Source: Bacteroidales bacterium
Lineage (GTDB): Bacteria > Bacteroidota > Bacteroidia > Bacteroidales > F082
NCBI GenBank assembly: GCA_016936355.1
Contig: JAFGYB010000001.1
Coordinates: 164,500 to 228,499, forward strand
Reading direction: 5' to 3'
Length of the DNA stretch: 64,000 bases
Below, piece after piece: positions 35,554 through 44,588 of this stretch (its first letter is position 1; each line of letters starts with the position of its first letter). The position numbers and the translations under genes were made by a program. Under the pieces are notes generated by a model. The model had not been told where the DNA came from. It did no database searches and saw only the letters and a program-made list of their open reading frames with translations.

Positions 35554-35640
35554 TGTCAGCAGGACATCCCCAACAGTTTCAGATTTTATTTAGAAAAATG
35601 TTAGTGAAATAAACTACAATCAGAAGATGTCCTGCTGACA
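35554..35640. repeat. 15-bp perfect inverted repeat, 87-bp element
   Basis: TGTCAGCAGGACATC at 35554-35568 is matched exactly by GATGTCCTGCTGACA at 35626-35640. The 57-bp spacer contains a smaller TTTATTT/AAATAAA dyad. The element begins TG and ends CA like many transposon ends, but no target duplication is visible. It lies 15 bp after the stop of the beta-helix gene, so it could also work as a terminator. Confidence 0.7.
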
Positions 35641-35655
35641 CGGTTCAAAGGGTTA

Positions 35656-37647
35656 TTAATTAACTTTTACTTCCCCTAATGTGTTGTTCGAAAATGTATT
35701 CTGGCTCATATCGGGACTTGTGTTGGGGCCAAGATAAATTCCCCAGGACTCAGAATATGTAAAATCACAGTTGGTTATTGCCGGCACTCCTGCAGGGGTT
35801 AACGTACATACTACCATCCCGGATTGACTTGAATATCCGCCGCCATAGGAAAAAGCACAATTATTTAGGATACTTCCATTACCAGTTCCGTTATCAAAGA
35901 AGATAGCCTTCCATTGACCTGGTGCCTGGCTACCGTTGCCGGCAGAAGTTGTAAAAATAATTTTTTCAGCACTTGTTCCATCAGCTACCAACACCCCATA
36001 TTTATCGGTATGATATCCGACCCTGAAGGCACCACTTTCCATTAATTTAATCGTTGTACCCGGTTCAATAGTGAGTTTAGCTGATGTCGGGTTTTCAATA
36101 TAGACAACCCCATTTATGACATAAGGACAGGTTTGTTTTAACCAGGTCTGGTCAGGCTGATCGTACGTATCACTGTTAACTTCTATTCCGTAATCACTGT
36201 TGATGGTATTACCGGTGCCTATAGTATGTACATAATTGGCAAATATTTTCATTGCGTAATAAGCATTGTCATGAATGTAATTATTAGTAAAAGAGGTAAA
36301 AGATCCTTCACTTCCGACTCTGATTCCGTAATTATCAGAATATCTGAGTTCGCAATTTTCCATGCTGACAGAACAGTTATCAATAACAACCATTCCCTCT
36401 GTAGGACCGTAACCTCCACCATATTCAATAACACAATTTTTCAATGATGTACCGGAACCTGTGCCGTCAAAAAATGCAATTCTGTCCCAGCTACCCGGTG
36501 ATTTGTCCGTCGTTGCAGCTGAAGTAATCAGAATCGGTTCGTCCGGGGTTCCTTCAGCAATCAATGTACCGTAACCTCCGCCGTAACACACAAGCAAACT
36601 GGCATCTTTTCCCATTTCAATTGTCACACCTGGAGCCAAAGTAAGCTGACAACCTGCCTCACTGCGTATCTGAATGTCACCTATAGCTACATAAGGGACA
36701 GTTTGTTTTAACCAGGTTGAATGATCCTGAGTGTAGTAACCGCTTTTAATACCTATACCCATGGCTGAAGTAATGTAGTTATTAGTTCCGATTGAAGAAA
36801 CAGCATTAGGGAAAAGATCTATTGCAAATCCGGCACAATCGGTGATTTCATTGTTGATAAATGATTCAAAAAAACCTTCCGGCTCTATATTTATCCCCTC
36901 AGAATAACTATCAGAGATACTGCAATTCTCAATTGTCACAGAGGTGGAAGCCACAAGAATCATTGCACTGGTATTACTGAATCCACCGCCATAACTAATA
37001 TCGCAATACTTCAAACTTGATGTATTTGTAGCGCTTTTGCCAAATTCTATCCTATCCCAGTCTCCTGCTGAAGGAGCGCTGGACGATGATGTGAACTTAA
37101 TCCTTTTGTCAGAAGTTCCGTCAGCAATTAATGCCGAAGAAGCATCCCCCTGTCCTATAAAGAGCGAGGTCCCTTCATTGAATTTCACAATGGCACCGGG
37201 CATAATTGTGAGGGTAGCGCCAGACACATATACGCTTCCTGTGATAACGTGAATGCCTTCTCCCCAGGTCTCATCAGTGTCGATCACTCCCGAATGTTCC
37301 GTAGTACTGGCTTGAATGATGGTTAACGGCAATGTTTTCTTTGCCGTATTTCCGTTTGACGCAGTAACCGTTAATGTTACATCATAGTTTCCTGGTTCAG
37401 TATACACATTGGTCGGATTTGACTGGGTAGAGCTGTTTCCATCTCCGAAATCCCAGAGATATGAATCTGCCTGATCCGAACAGGAAGAATTAAATGTTAC
37501 GCTTGTTCCAACAGATAAGACATCAGGAGAGACCGAAAAACATGCGGTAGGTGTAGTAGCATCATTATTAACATCCGATTGTTTTTTACAACTGGTCAAT
37601 GCTAAAAGTACAATTAGTACAAGATAGATTCGTTTTAAAATTGTCAT
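35656..37647 (-). CDS. Surface lipoprotein with PKD domain and triplicated beta-helix region
   Basis: A lipoprotein signal ends in LTSC (Cys about residue 20). It is followed by a PKD domain (about 35-110) with YLWDFGDGNSSTQSNPTNVY. The rest is three successive copies of a ~185-residue right-handed beta-helix unit. Each copy contains a W...I..G.VYI strand, TI.PG..I, an A-D/E-GT...KI.FTSS segment and an SLKNC.I.YGGGY motif. It would sit on the outer leaflet of the outer membrane and bind or process polysaccharide; no catalytic residues are identified. It is in the same direction as the AraC regulator located upstream, with a 161-bp gap. Confidence 0.85.
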   Translation of the reverse strand: MTILKRIYLVLIVLLALTSCKKQSDVNNDATTPTACFSVSPDVLSVGTSVTFNSSCSDQADSYLWDFGDGNSSTQSNPTNVYTEPGNYDVTLTVTASNGNTAKKTLPLTIIQASTTEHSGVIDTDETWGEGIHVITGSVYVSGATLTIMPGAIVKFNEGTSLFIGQGDASSALIADGTSDKRIKFTSSSSAPSAGDWDRIEFGKSATNTSSLKYCDISYGGGFSNTSAMILVASTSVTIENCSISDSYSEGINIEPEGFFESFINNEITDCAGFAIDLFPNAVSSIGTNNYITSAMGIGIKSGYYTQDHSTWLKQTVPYVAIGDIQIRSEAGCQLTLAPGVTIEMGKDASLLVCYGGGYGTLIAEGTPDEPILITSAATTDKSPGSWDRIAFFDGTGSGTSLKNCVIEYGGGYGPTEGMVVIDNCSVSMENCELRYSDNYGIRVGSEGSFTSFTNNYIHDNAYYAMKIFANYVHTIGTGNTINSDYGIEVNSDTYDQPDQTWLKQTCPYVINGVVYIENPTSAKLTIEPGTTIKLMESGAFRVGYHTDKYGVLVADGTSAEKIIFTTSAGNGSQAPGQWKAIFFDNGTGNGSILNNCAFSYGGGYSSQSGMVVCTLTPAGVPAITNCDFTYSESWGIYLGPNTSPDMSQNTFSNNTLGEVKVN

Positions 37648-37808
37648 AATTATTTGTTTTAGGTTAACAATTAAGAATGTTCCAAAAATAAAATGAAGAA
37701 ACTTTTTAAAATTGTAAAAAATCGGCTAATTGATTGGTTTAGAAATAAACCGGAGATGAAAAATGAGCCTGCACCCGGGAAACAGAGACTCTTTCGTAAT
37801 GGAGAATT

Positions 37809-38630
37809 TTATTTACCAGAGTACAATTTGACGGATAGATTCTTTTTCAGAAAGAACTTATTTGGCGTTTCGCCTGAAAAAGTTGAAAATTCTCTAATGA
37901 AATGAGCCTGATCATAATATCCGCATTCAAAAATTATATCCTGCCAGTTAACTTTTTCACGGGATTTAATAAGCCGAAAAACATTATTAAACCTCATGAT
38001 CTTGGCATAATATTTTGGTGAAAAACCAATTTGAGTTCTAAAATTACGTTCCAGTGCAGAAACACTTACCCCGGATTTTTTTGCCAGGCTCTTAATATTT
38101 AAATTACCGCCGGACCTGATAAGTTCATGCTGAGCCAATTCAATTTTTGTGTTTTTTATCAGTTTTTTTTCTGAAAATACTTGTACTAAAAACTGGTTAA
38201 CTAATTGTAATTTAGTATGAATATCAGGAACCCGCGATATATCTTCAATCAATTTCCGTATCCCCTGATCCAGTAATTCATCTGTATTAATGGTATTGTT
38301 TACCAATTCGTTTGCCGGAATCTTCAAAAGATGATACAACCCAATGGGATATAAGTTTATAGCAATTGATCCGATCTCACCAGTTCCTTCGATGCAAATT
38401 GGCAAATCAGTCAACCCGGCTATAAAAGACCGTGGCAACACTCTCTTTCCATTTATTTCATCTGTTTGTACACAGAGGTTCTTATAATGAATTAAGATTC
38501 CGGCAAAACCATAGGGAACTATTTTATACTTTTCAAAATACTTTGATCCATTTACTTCCATGATCTGTATCGAGTGAACATAAGATCTGACGGATGCAGG
38601 CGGATAAAATACTTGGTAAAGCATAACCAA
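37809..38630 (-). CDS. AraC family transcriptional regulator
   Basis: The N-terminal ~130 residues form a cupin-like sensory region of the DUF6597 type (FAGILIHYKN, RSFIAGLTDLPICIEG). The C-terminal ~100 residues have the two HTH motifs, LNIKSLAKKSGVSVSALERNF and NWQDIIFECGYYDQAHFIREF. It probably controls a nearby transport or surface gene; the downstream beta-helix lipoprotein is a candidate by position only. The ATG two codons downstream (38624) is equally possible. Confidence 0.92.
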   Translation of the reverse strand: MVMLYQVFYPPASVRSYVHSIQIMEVNGSKYFEKYKIVPYGFAGILIHYKNLCVQTDEINGKRVLPRSFIAGLTDLPICIEGTGEIGSIAINLYPIGLYHLLKIPANELVNNTINTDELLDQGIRKLIEDISRVPDIHTKLQLVNQFLVQVFSEKKLIKNTKIELAQHELIRSGGNLNIKSLAKKSGVSVSALERNFRTQIGFSPKYYAKIMRFNNVFRLIKSREKVNWQDIIFECGYYDQAHFIREFSTFSGETPNKFFLKKNLSVKLYSGK

Positions 38631-38985
38631 ACAGAGAATTTTGAAATTAGTAAGCTTAGATAGAAAAACAGGGTTACATAATAATTATCAACAGAAAAAA
38701 AGAATTCTCACATAAAATTCCGTGGAAATGTACAAATTTTTTTTTAAAAACCTGTTTTAATTTAACTCAAACCCCTTTAACTCATCATCAGGAAATCAGT
38801 CATTAAAGTCTGAGGAATCCACAGAAAGACGCCGAAAGTTTTCCGTAAGATTCAATTCGTACGAGCTGCTAAACAGAAAAGTATGGATGGGTTTCTTTGT
38901 ATCAGACTCGCGAACGTGTGCTGAGAGAATAGAAACTCCTGCTCTCTACCGTATTTAAAATCTGAGAATTAGTGCATCAGGCCTG
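38631..38985. other. Intergenic region without recognised features
   Basis: The 355-bp AT-rich gap between the AraC start and the purE end holds no supported ORF, RNA or repeat. A run of T near 38738 and short pairing near 38925 are not convincing terminators. Confidence 0.4.
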
Positions 38986-39477
38986 TCACGAGTGTAAATT
39001 CTTCGCTTTGTTGATCACTTGTTCTTTCAGCTTTGCTTTGTATTCGATGATCTTTTCCCTCAATGCTGTATCGGATGCTGCAATGATTTGTGCAGCGAGG
39101 ATGCCGGCATTCTTGGCCCCGTTGAGTGCCACCGTGGCTACCGGAACACCGCCGGGCATCTGTAAAATGGAAAGAACCGAATCCCAGCCATCGATGGAAT
39201 TGCTGGATTTAATGGGCACGCCGATCACCGGCAAGGGTGAGATGGCAGCAATCATGCCCGGTAAGTGGGCTGCTCCGCCGGCTCCGGCAACAACAACCTT
39301 TATGCCCCTCTTGTGGGCATTGGATGCAAATTCAAATAGTTTTTCAGGAGTTCTGTGGGCCGAAACAATGTCTGTTTCATAGTCAATACCAAACTGTTCC
39401 AGCATTTCAGCAGCCTGTTTCATCACAGGCAGGTCCGAGTCGGACCCCATCACAATGCTCACCAATGTTTTTTTCAT
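38986..39477 (-). CDS. purE: N5-carboxyaminoimidazole ribonucleotide mutase
   Basis: The 163-residue class I PurE starts with VSIVMGSDSDLPVMKQAAEML and continues with the conserved SAHRTPEKLFEFA, GAGGAAHLPGMIAAISPLPVIGVP and the LSILQMPGGVPVATVALNGAKNAG loop. It moves the carboxyl group of N5-CAIR to give CAIR in de novo purine synthesis. The start overlaps the purK stop by four bases, so the genes are translationally coupled. Confidence 0.97.
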   Translation of the reverse strand: MKKTLVSIVMGSDSDLPVMKQAAEMLEQFGIDYETDIVSAHRTPEKLFEFASNAHKRGIKVVVAGAGGAAHLPGMIAAISPLPVIGVPIKSSNSIDGWDSVLSILQMPGGVPVATVALNGAKNAGILAAQIIAASDTALREKIIEYKAKLKEQVINKAKNLHS

Positions 39478-40628
39478 GATAGTACCTTGATTAGTTTTTT
39501 TACTTTTTCAGCTTTTTCAAGTGCCGATTCCAGCGTATCAGACAAAATGGTAACATGACCCATCTTTCGGAAGGGTTTGGTAATTTTCTTACCGTACAAG
39601 TGGATCTTCACTCCTTCGATGGCCATACTTTCGGTTAATCCCAAATATTTTACAGGACCTTGATAACCTTCCGCCCCCAGAATATTAATCATAACAGCCG
39701 GCAGCTTCAGCCGGGTACTGCCCAGGGGTAAATCGAAGATGGTACGCAAATGCTGCTCAAACTGGGAAGTGATAATACTTTCAATCGTATGATGCCCGCT
39801 GTTGTGCGTACGGGGTGCCACTTCATTGACCATTATTTCACCGTTTGTATCAAGGAAAAACTCAACGGCCAGTAGTCCCTGCATATCCAGCAGGTCTATG
39901 AGTTTACCCGCGATACGGATAGCATTTTCGGATTGTTCGGCAGTAATGGTCGAGGGACAAATCAATTTGTCGACCAGATTAGCATGCGGATCAAAAACCA
40001 TTTCCACAACCGGATAACATTTTATTTCGCCCTTTTTATTCCGGGCAGCAATCACGGCTATTTCCTTATCAATCTCCACTTTATTTTCTACAACAGAGAG
40101 ACTATCCAGTAATTTATTCAACTCGCCTGCGTCGTTGACTACCACCACACCGCGACCGTCGTAACCGCCCTCTCTGAGTTTCTGCACGAAGGGGTACTTT
40201 ATCCGACCGTCTTCAATGCCTTTCCTAATTTCTTCCCGGTTCCTGTAAAGTCCGTAAGGAGCTGTAGGAATATTTTTCTGCCGATAAAATTCCTTTTGTT
40301 TCCCTTTATCCTGAATTAATTCCAAAATTTCCGGATCCGGAATGATTTTGTGCCCTTCCGACTTGAGTTTTTTAAGCGCATCGATGTTGATGTTCTCCAG
40401 CTCAAAGGTCAGCAGATCCACATTTTTACCAAAATTATAAACCGAATCAAAATCTGTGTTGCTTCCTTTGATAAATTTTGAAGCAATGGTGCTGGCAGGA
40501 CAATGTTCATCGTTGTCCATAACATAAGTGATAATGTCCCATTTGCTTGCTTCCTGAATGAGCATTTTAGCAAGCTGTCCCCCTGCAATGATCCCTAACT
40601 TAAAATCTGATGTAACCAGTTGTTCCAT
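39474..40628 (-). CDS. purK: N5-carboxyaminoimidazole ribonucleotide synthase
   Basis: This ATP-grasp enzyme converts AIR, bicarbonate and ATP to N5-CAIR. It starts with KLGIIAGGQLAKMLIQEASK. The central ATP-grasp contains FVQKLREGGYDGRGVVVV and the C-terminal metal-ligand segment MVNEVAPRTHNSGHHT. It lies upstream of purE in one operon; the standard E. coli-like two-step route is therefore present. Confidence 0.97.
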   Translation of the reverse strand: MEQLVTSDFKLGIIAGGQLAKMLIQEASKWDIITYVMDNDEHCPASTIASKFIKGSNTDFDSVYNFGKNVDLLTFELENINIDALKKLKSEGHKIIPDPEILELIQDKGKQKEFYRQKNIPTAPYGLYRNREEIRKGIEDGRIKYPFVQKLREGGYDGRGVVVVNDAGELNKLLDSLSVVENKVEIDKEIAVIAARNKKGEIKCYPVVEMVFDPHANLVDKLICPSTITAEQSENAIRIAGKLIDLLDMQGLLAVEFFLDTNGEIMVNEVAPRTHNSGHHTIESIITSQFEQHLRTIFDLPLGSTRLKLPAVMINILGAEGYQGPVKYLGLTESMAIEGVKIHLYGKKITKPFRKMGHVTILSDTLESALEKAEKVKKLIKVLS

Positions 40629-40767
40629 AATCTCACCTCAAAGTTATAGTTATTCTCTGTGAACTCATTTGATCGGGTCAAAGATAATCTTAAAAGTCCA
40701 CATTCGCCACCAGCACGCACAAGTCAAATTCAACCCCATACGTACCGGACTTCAGCAAAAGATTTGT

Positions 40768-40775
40768 TACTTTTG
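40768..40775 (+). promoter_or_regulatory. -7 box of the exonuclease gene
   Basis: TACTTTTG (TAnnTTTG) lies 17 bp before the ATG at 40793. No good -33 box. Confidence 0.5.
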
Positions 40776-40792
40776 CCCCATAAAGCAAAAGC

Positions 40793-41605
40793 ATGGAATT
40801 ACAGCTGAAACGGCCCCTGGCCTTTTTTGATATTGAAAGTACCGGTCTCAACGTAATCCGCGACCGGATTGTAGAATTGTGTATTGTTAAAGTACATCCG
40901 GGCAGCAAAACAGAAACCAAAACCTGGTTGCTGAATCCGGAAATCCCCATTTCAAAAGAAGCCAGTGATATCCACGGCATCACCGACGAAATGGTGCAGG
41001 ACAAGCCCACATTTAAACAGGTGGCCCATGATGTGGAACGTTTTCTGGCCAACAGCGATCTGGCCGGATACAATTCCAATCGTTTTGACATTCCCATGCT
41101 GGTGGAGGAGCTCATGCGTGCCGGTATTGATTTCGAAGTAGAGAACCGCCGTTTTGTGGATGTGCAGAACATTTTTATGAAGATGGAACCCCGGACGCTG
41201 AAAGCAGCCTATCGATTCTACGTCCAGAAAGAACTGGAAAATGCTCATTCGGCCGAAGCAGATGTAATGGCTACCTATGAAGTCTTGAAAGCTCAACTGG
41301 ATCGATATCAGGACACTGAATTTGAAGATAAGAAAGGGAAGATAACCAAGCCCGTACTAAATGATGTGGATGCATTGGCCCGTTTTTCTCAACACCACCG
41401 CAATGCGGATCTTTCTGGTCAGGTAATTTATAATGCCGATGGGAAAGAAGTGTTTCAGTTTGGCAAACACAAGGGAAAAACGGTGGAAGAAGTGTTTCGT
41501 GCCGAACCTGCCTATTACGACTGGATGCAACGTGCTGATTTCCCATTGTATACCAAGCGCCTGATGACTCGTATCAAACTGCGTATGGCCCCCTCTAATC
41601 TCTAA
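40793..41605 (+). CDS. DEDD-type 3'-5' exonuclease
   Basis: The N-terminal DnaQ-like domain shows ExoI FFDIESTGLNVIRDRIVEL, ExoII around LAGYNSNRFDIPML and ExoIII near AHSAEADVMATYEVL, giving a full acidic metal-binding set (DEDDh). The C-terminal ~60 residues, QFGKHKGKTVEEVFRAEPAY, match the putative quorum-sensing regulator/DUF3820-like helper domain common in these proteins. It likely trims nucleic acids in repair or RNA processing. The FAH gene follows by 8 bp. Confidence 0.93.
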   Translation: MELQLKRPLAFFDIESTGLNVIRDRIVELCIVKVHPGSKTETKTWLLNPEIPISKEASDIHGITDEMVQDKPTFKQVAHDVERFLANSDLAGYNSNRFDIPMLVEELMRAGIDFEVENRRFVDVQNIFMKMEPRTLKAAYRFYVQKELENAHSAEADVMATYEVLKAQLDRYQDTEFEDKKGKITKPVLNDVDALARFSQHHRNADLSGQVIYNADGKEVFQFGKHKGKTVEEVFRAEPAYYDWMQRADFPLYTKRLMTRIKLRMAPSNL

Positions 41606-41613
41606 ATTTTAAA

Positions 41614-42234
41614 ATGAAACCCATGAAAATTATCTGCATCGGACGAAATTACATTGAACACGCCAAAGAGCTGAACAATCCGGTTCCAGCCAAACCTGTT
41701 TTTTTCATGAAGCCCGATACGGCCTTACTGCAGAAGAACAACCCCTTCTTCTACCCAGCTTTTTCCAGTGATGTTCATTACGAAACCGAACTGGTATTAA
41801 AGATCAACCGAAACGGAAAATACATCGAAGAGCCCTTTGCCGATAAATATTTCGAAGAGATCGGCATTGGCATTGACTTCACCGCCCGCGACCTGCAATC
41901 CGAACAAAAAAAGAAAGGCCTCCCCTGGGAAATTGCCAAGGCTTTTGATGGAGCTGCCCCTGTGGGACAGTTTGTAAATAAGTCAAAGTTCAAGGACTTA
42001 AACGACATCAATTTTTCGCTTCAGATCAACGGAGAAGTCCGTCAGGAGGGAAATACCCGGGACATGATTTTCAGTTTCAACCGCATCATTGCTTATGTTT
42101 CTCAGTTTATTTCACTGAAAACCGGGGACCTCATTTTCACAGGAACTCCTGCAGGTGTGGGGCCTACCCAAATCAACGATCGGTTTGAAGCATTTATTGA
42201 AGGAGAAAAACTGCTGGAATTCAATGTAAAATAA
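41614..42234 (+). CDS. Fumarylacetoacetate hydrolase family protein
   Basis: The fold-defining motifs are KIICIGRNYIEHAKELNNP, KPVFFMKPDTALL, VHYETELVLKI (metal-ligand Glu), GIDFTARDLQ and FTGTPAGVGPTQINDRF. Members hydrolyse beta-diketones or act as oxaloacetate decarboxylases/tautomerases; substrate unknown. It is probably in an operon with the exonuclease. The ATG at 41623 is an alternative start. Confidence 0.93.
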   Translation: MKPMKIICIGRNYIEHAKELNNPVPAKPVFFMKPDTALLQKNNPFFYPAFSSDVHYETELVLKINRNGKYIEEPFADKYFEEIGIGIDFTARDLQSEQKKKGLPWEIAKAFDGAAPVGQFVNKSKFKDLNDINFSLQINGEVRQEGNTRDMIFSFNRIIAYVSQFISLKTGDLIFTGTPAGVGPTQINDRFEAFIEGEKLLEFNVK

Positions 42235-42238
42235 CCGC

Positions 42239-43132
42239 TTATTTTTGTTGTTTTACAAATTGTTGCAAAACGATTCCCAAAACAATCAAAGTCAACCCGA
42301 TAATGGTCGTTAGGTGAATAGCCTCCCCCACGGTATTTCGTATCCAGAATAATCCAAGAAAAGGAGAAAGGTAAATCAGGTTACTGACTTTTGCCACATT
42401 TTCCGAACTATTCAACGCCTTGAGCCAGATCACATAGGTCAGGCTCATTTCAAACAGCCCGATGTATACAACTCCGATGCCTCCCTGCAGTCCGGGCCAC
42501 AAAGGAAATCGTCCGGATACGATAAAATAAAGTACCATGTATATAAAACCGAACATCAGGTTGAGCAGGATTTTCCCCGTATCTTCCCGGGAATCTTTCA
42601 TGTTCAAAATCCAGTAAAGTGCCCAGAAAAAGGCACTGCCAACGGCCAGGATAATACCCAACGGGTGGACCATTTTCCCCAGCAACGATTCCCCCTGACT
42701 GCTGACAAAAAGAATACCGACAAAACTTATTCCTATGGCTCCGATGCTTTTCCAGGAAAGTTTTTGTTTCAGCATGGGAATGGACAACAACGTCAGTACA
42801 ATGGGCCAGGTATAATTCAGCGCCCCGGCAACCTGCGCTTCCAGCAGATCGTAAGCCTTAAAGAGGATCAGATAATACAAGAAGGGATTGATGAGGCCCA
42901 TCAGGGCTGAGGACAAATAATCTTTCTGCGTAAGTGAACTGAACCGCAAAGGAACTTTGCTGAACCGATTCATCAAAAAAAGAAAGAAAATGGCAAACAA
43001 CACGGTCCAGAACAGCATCACATCAAACGGCATGTACCGTAAAGTAATTTTGAGTGCCGAACTGATGGTGGACCAGAACAGCACGGCCAGCAGGGCCAGT
43101 CCATAGGCTTTGCGTTGGTTGGTTACGTTCAT
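42239..43132 (-). CDS. EamA/DMT family transporter
   Basis: About ten membrane segments in two homologous halves, with two EamA-like repeats (VLFWSTISSALKITLRYMPF in the first half, LFEMSLTYVIWLKAL in the second). It would export or exchange small metabolites; substrate unknown. Its start overlaps the stop of the upstream symporter gene by four bases. The stop lies 4 bp from the convergent FAH gene. Confidence 0.93.
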   Translation of the reverse strand: MNVTNQRKAYGLALLAVLFWSTISSALKITLRYMPFDVMLFWTVLFAIFFLFLMNRFSKVPLRFSSLTQKDYLSSALMGLINPFLYYLILFKAYDLLEAQVAGALNYTWPIVLTLLSIPMLKQKLSWKSIGAIGISFVGILFVSSQGESLLGKMVHPLGIILAVGSAFFWALYWILNMKDSREDTGKILLNLMFGFIYMVLYFIVSGRFPLWPGLQGGIGVVYIGLFEMSLTYVIWLKALNSSENVAKVSNLIYLSPFLGLFWIRNTVGEAIHLTTIIGLTLIVLGIVLQQFVKQQK

Positions 43133-44514
43133 GAATCAGTGTTCATTTCGTTAAGGGGTTCAACAGGTGTCTTTTTACGGTAAATGAGTTGAAATATAAT
43201 CAGGAATACAGTCGCCACCACAATGGATGCAATGCTCAACTCAGGAACCAGCTGATCGCTCAGCATGAGGATTGCCACATAGCCCACACCGGAAAGAAAA
43301 CTTGCCAGTGCCGCCTGATTGGTGATTTTAATGTGAAACGAAATAATAGCAGCCGGAATAATGGTGAATCCCACACCGGTGATAAACAAAATAACCTGGA
43401 TAATGTTTCGGAAATAGAAGGCCAGTAAAAAACCGATCAAAGAAAACAGCACCACAAAAATCTTGGTCTGGATTTTCAGATTGTGAGGAGTTACTTCTTT
43501 TTTTGAGAAATGAGCGATGTAGTCTTTGGCGAGACTGGAAGCCAGCACGAAAATGATGGTATCAGCTGAGCTCATAATAGCGGCAAAAAGCAACACCAGT
43601 GCAATGCCGAGAAATTTGCCGGACACCATCACTTTGAGGCCTTCAGCAAAAGCGTTCCTGGGTAAGATTCCAGGGGCATGGTAATGCGCGGAAAGACCAA
43701 CCACAGTAATGGCCAGTCCGGTAATCAGGACCAGAACAGCAGACCCGATGAACCCGCGTTTCACTACTTTTTCATCCCGGGCAGCATACACCCGCTGCCA
43801 GTATTCTGCCGATTGAAAAATGATCAGAATGCCAAAAGCGATGAAAGCAATGGTCATTGAAATGTTCATTTCAGAGAAATCAATCAAACTGGGGGTTATT
43901 CCCTTATCGTCTTTTATCAGAACATAGGCCAGCAGCACAAACAAAACGAACATAATGATGTACTGAAATGCATCCGTTTTGATCACGCTTTTAAAACCTC
44001 CGAAGAACAAATAAACCACAATAATGGAACTGGAAATAATCAGGGCCGTTTCATAATTCCATCCGCTGATACTAGCCAGAATACTGCTTCCGGCGATGAA
44101 TTGATTCAGCAGCATTCCGAAATACACCACGAGCAGAATCAGTGCCGAAACAACTCCTGTTTTTTTATTAAATTTAAAATAGAACCAGTCGGACAGCGTT
44201 AGAAATTGTTTCTCGGTACTGATTTTGCGTAATTTCAAAGCGTAGGGTATAAAAAACAAAAAACCCAGTGAAGTGCCAAGAAAAACAGCTATCGCTGAAA
44301 TCCCGAATTTATAAACATAGGCCGAATAAGCCACCAACGCAGCACCACCGATGTAGCTGGCCACAACGGAAGACACAAAACCAAACAACCGGATTTTCCG
44401 TCCTGCGATCAGATAGTCATCATCCCTTTTACCCCGCGAACTCCACAATCCGATACCAACACAAACCAGGGCATAAAGAATAAGCAGGAACAAATTAAAC
44501 GTAGATAATTTCAT
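43129..44514 (-). CDS. Sodium:solute symporter family protein
   Basis: The 461-residue polytopic protein matches the SSS family (LeuT-like fold). It begins LFLLILYALVCVGIGLWSSR, contains DDDYLIAGRKIRLFG, and has IMSSADTIIFVLASSLAKDYI in TM8, which in relatives supplies Na+-site Ser residues. Substrate (sugar, proline, pantothenate or others) is not evident. First gene of a two-gene operon with the DMT transporter. Confidence 0.93.
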   Translation of the reverse strand: MKLSTFNLFLLILYALVCVGIGLWSSRGKRDDDYLIAGRKIRLFGFVSSVVASYIGGAALVAYSAYVYKFGISAIAVFLGTSLGFLFFIPYALKLRKISTEKQFLTLSDWFYFKFNKKTGVVSALILLVVYFGMLLNQFIAGSSILASISGWNYETALIISSSIIVVYLFFGGFKSVIKTDAFQYIIMFVLFVLLAYVLIKDDKGITPSLIDFSEMNISMTIAFIAFGILIIFQSAEYWQRVYAARDEKVVKRGFIGSAVLVLITGLAITVVGLSAHYHAPGILPRNAFAEGLKVMVSGKFLGIALVLLFAAIMSSADTIIFVLASSLAKDYIAHFSKKEVTPHNLKIQTKIFVVLFSLIGFLLAFYFRNIIQVILFITGVGFTIIPAAIISFHIKITNQAALASFLSGVGYVAILMLSDQLVPELSIASIVVATVFLIIFQLIYRKKTPVEPLNEMNTDS

Positions 44515-44548
44515 AACTCCTTTTTTCCTGAATAAATTCTTGTCAAGG

Positions 44549-44578
44549 CAAATTTAACAGGATTTACAAGAAAAACAA
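44549..44578 (-). promoter_or_regulatory. Promoter of the Na+/solute symporter operon
   Basis: On the minus strand TTG (44578-44576) is followed after exactly 19 bp by TAAATTTG (44556-44549), the best match in the window to the Bacteroidota promoter consensus, 34 bp before the ATG. Confidence 0.7.
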
Positions 44579-44588
44579 CCGAAAGAAA

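Larger units (their letters stand above)
35185..35655. other. Gap holding transposase-like remnant and inverted repeat
   Basis: The 471-bp stretch between two minus-strand genes contains the degraded transposase-like coding remnant (35210-35520) and the 87-bp inverted-repeat element (35554-35640) described separately. No intact ORF is supported. Confidence 0.5.

Noticed and set aside
37693..37905. Small 70-aa plus-strand ORF
   Set aside because: It overlaps the AraC gene end by 97 bp on the opposite strand, has no family signal and no promoter box.
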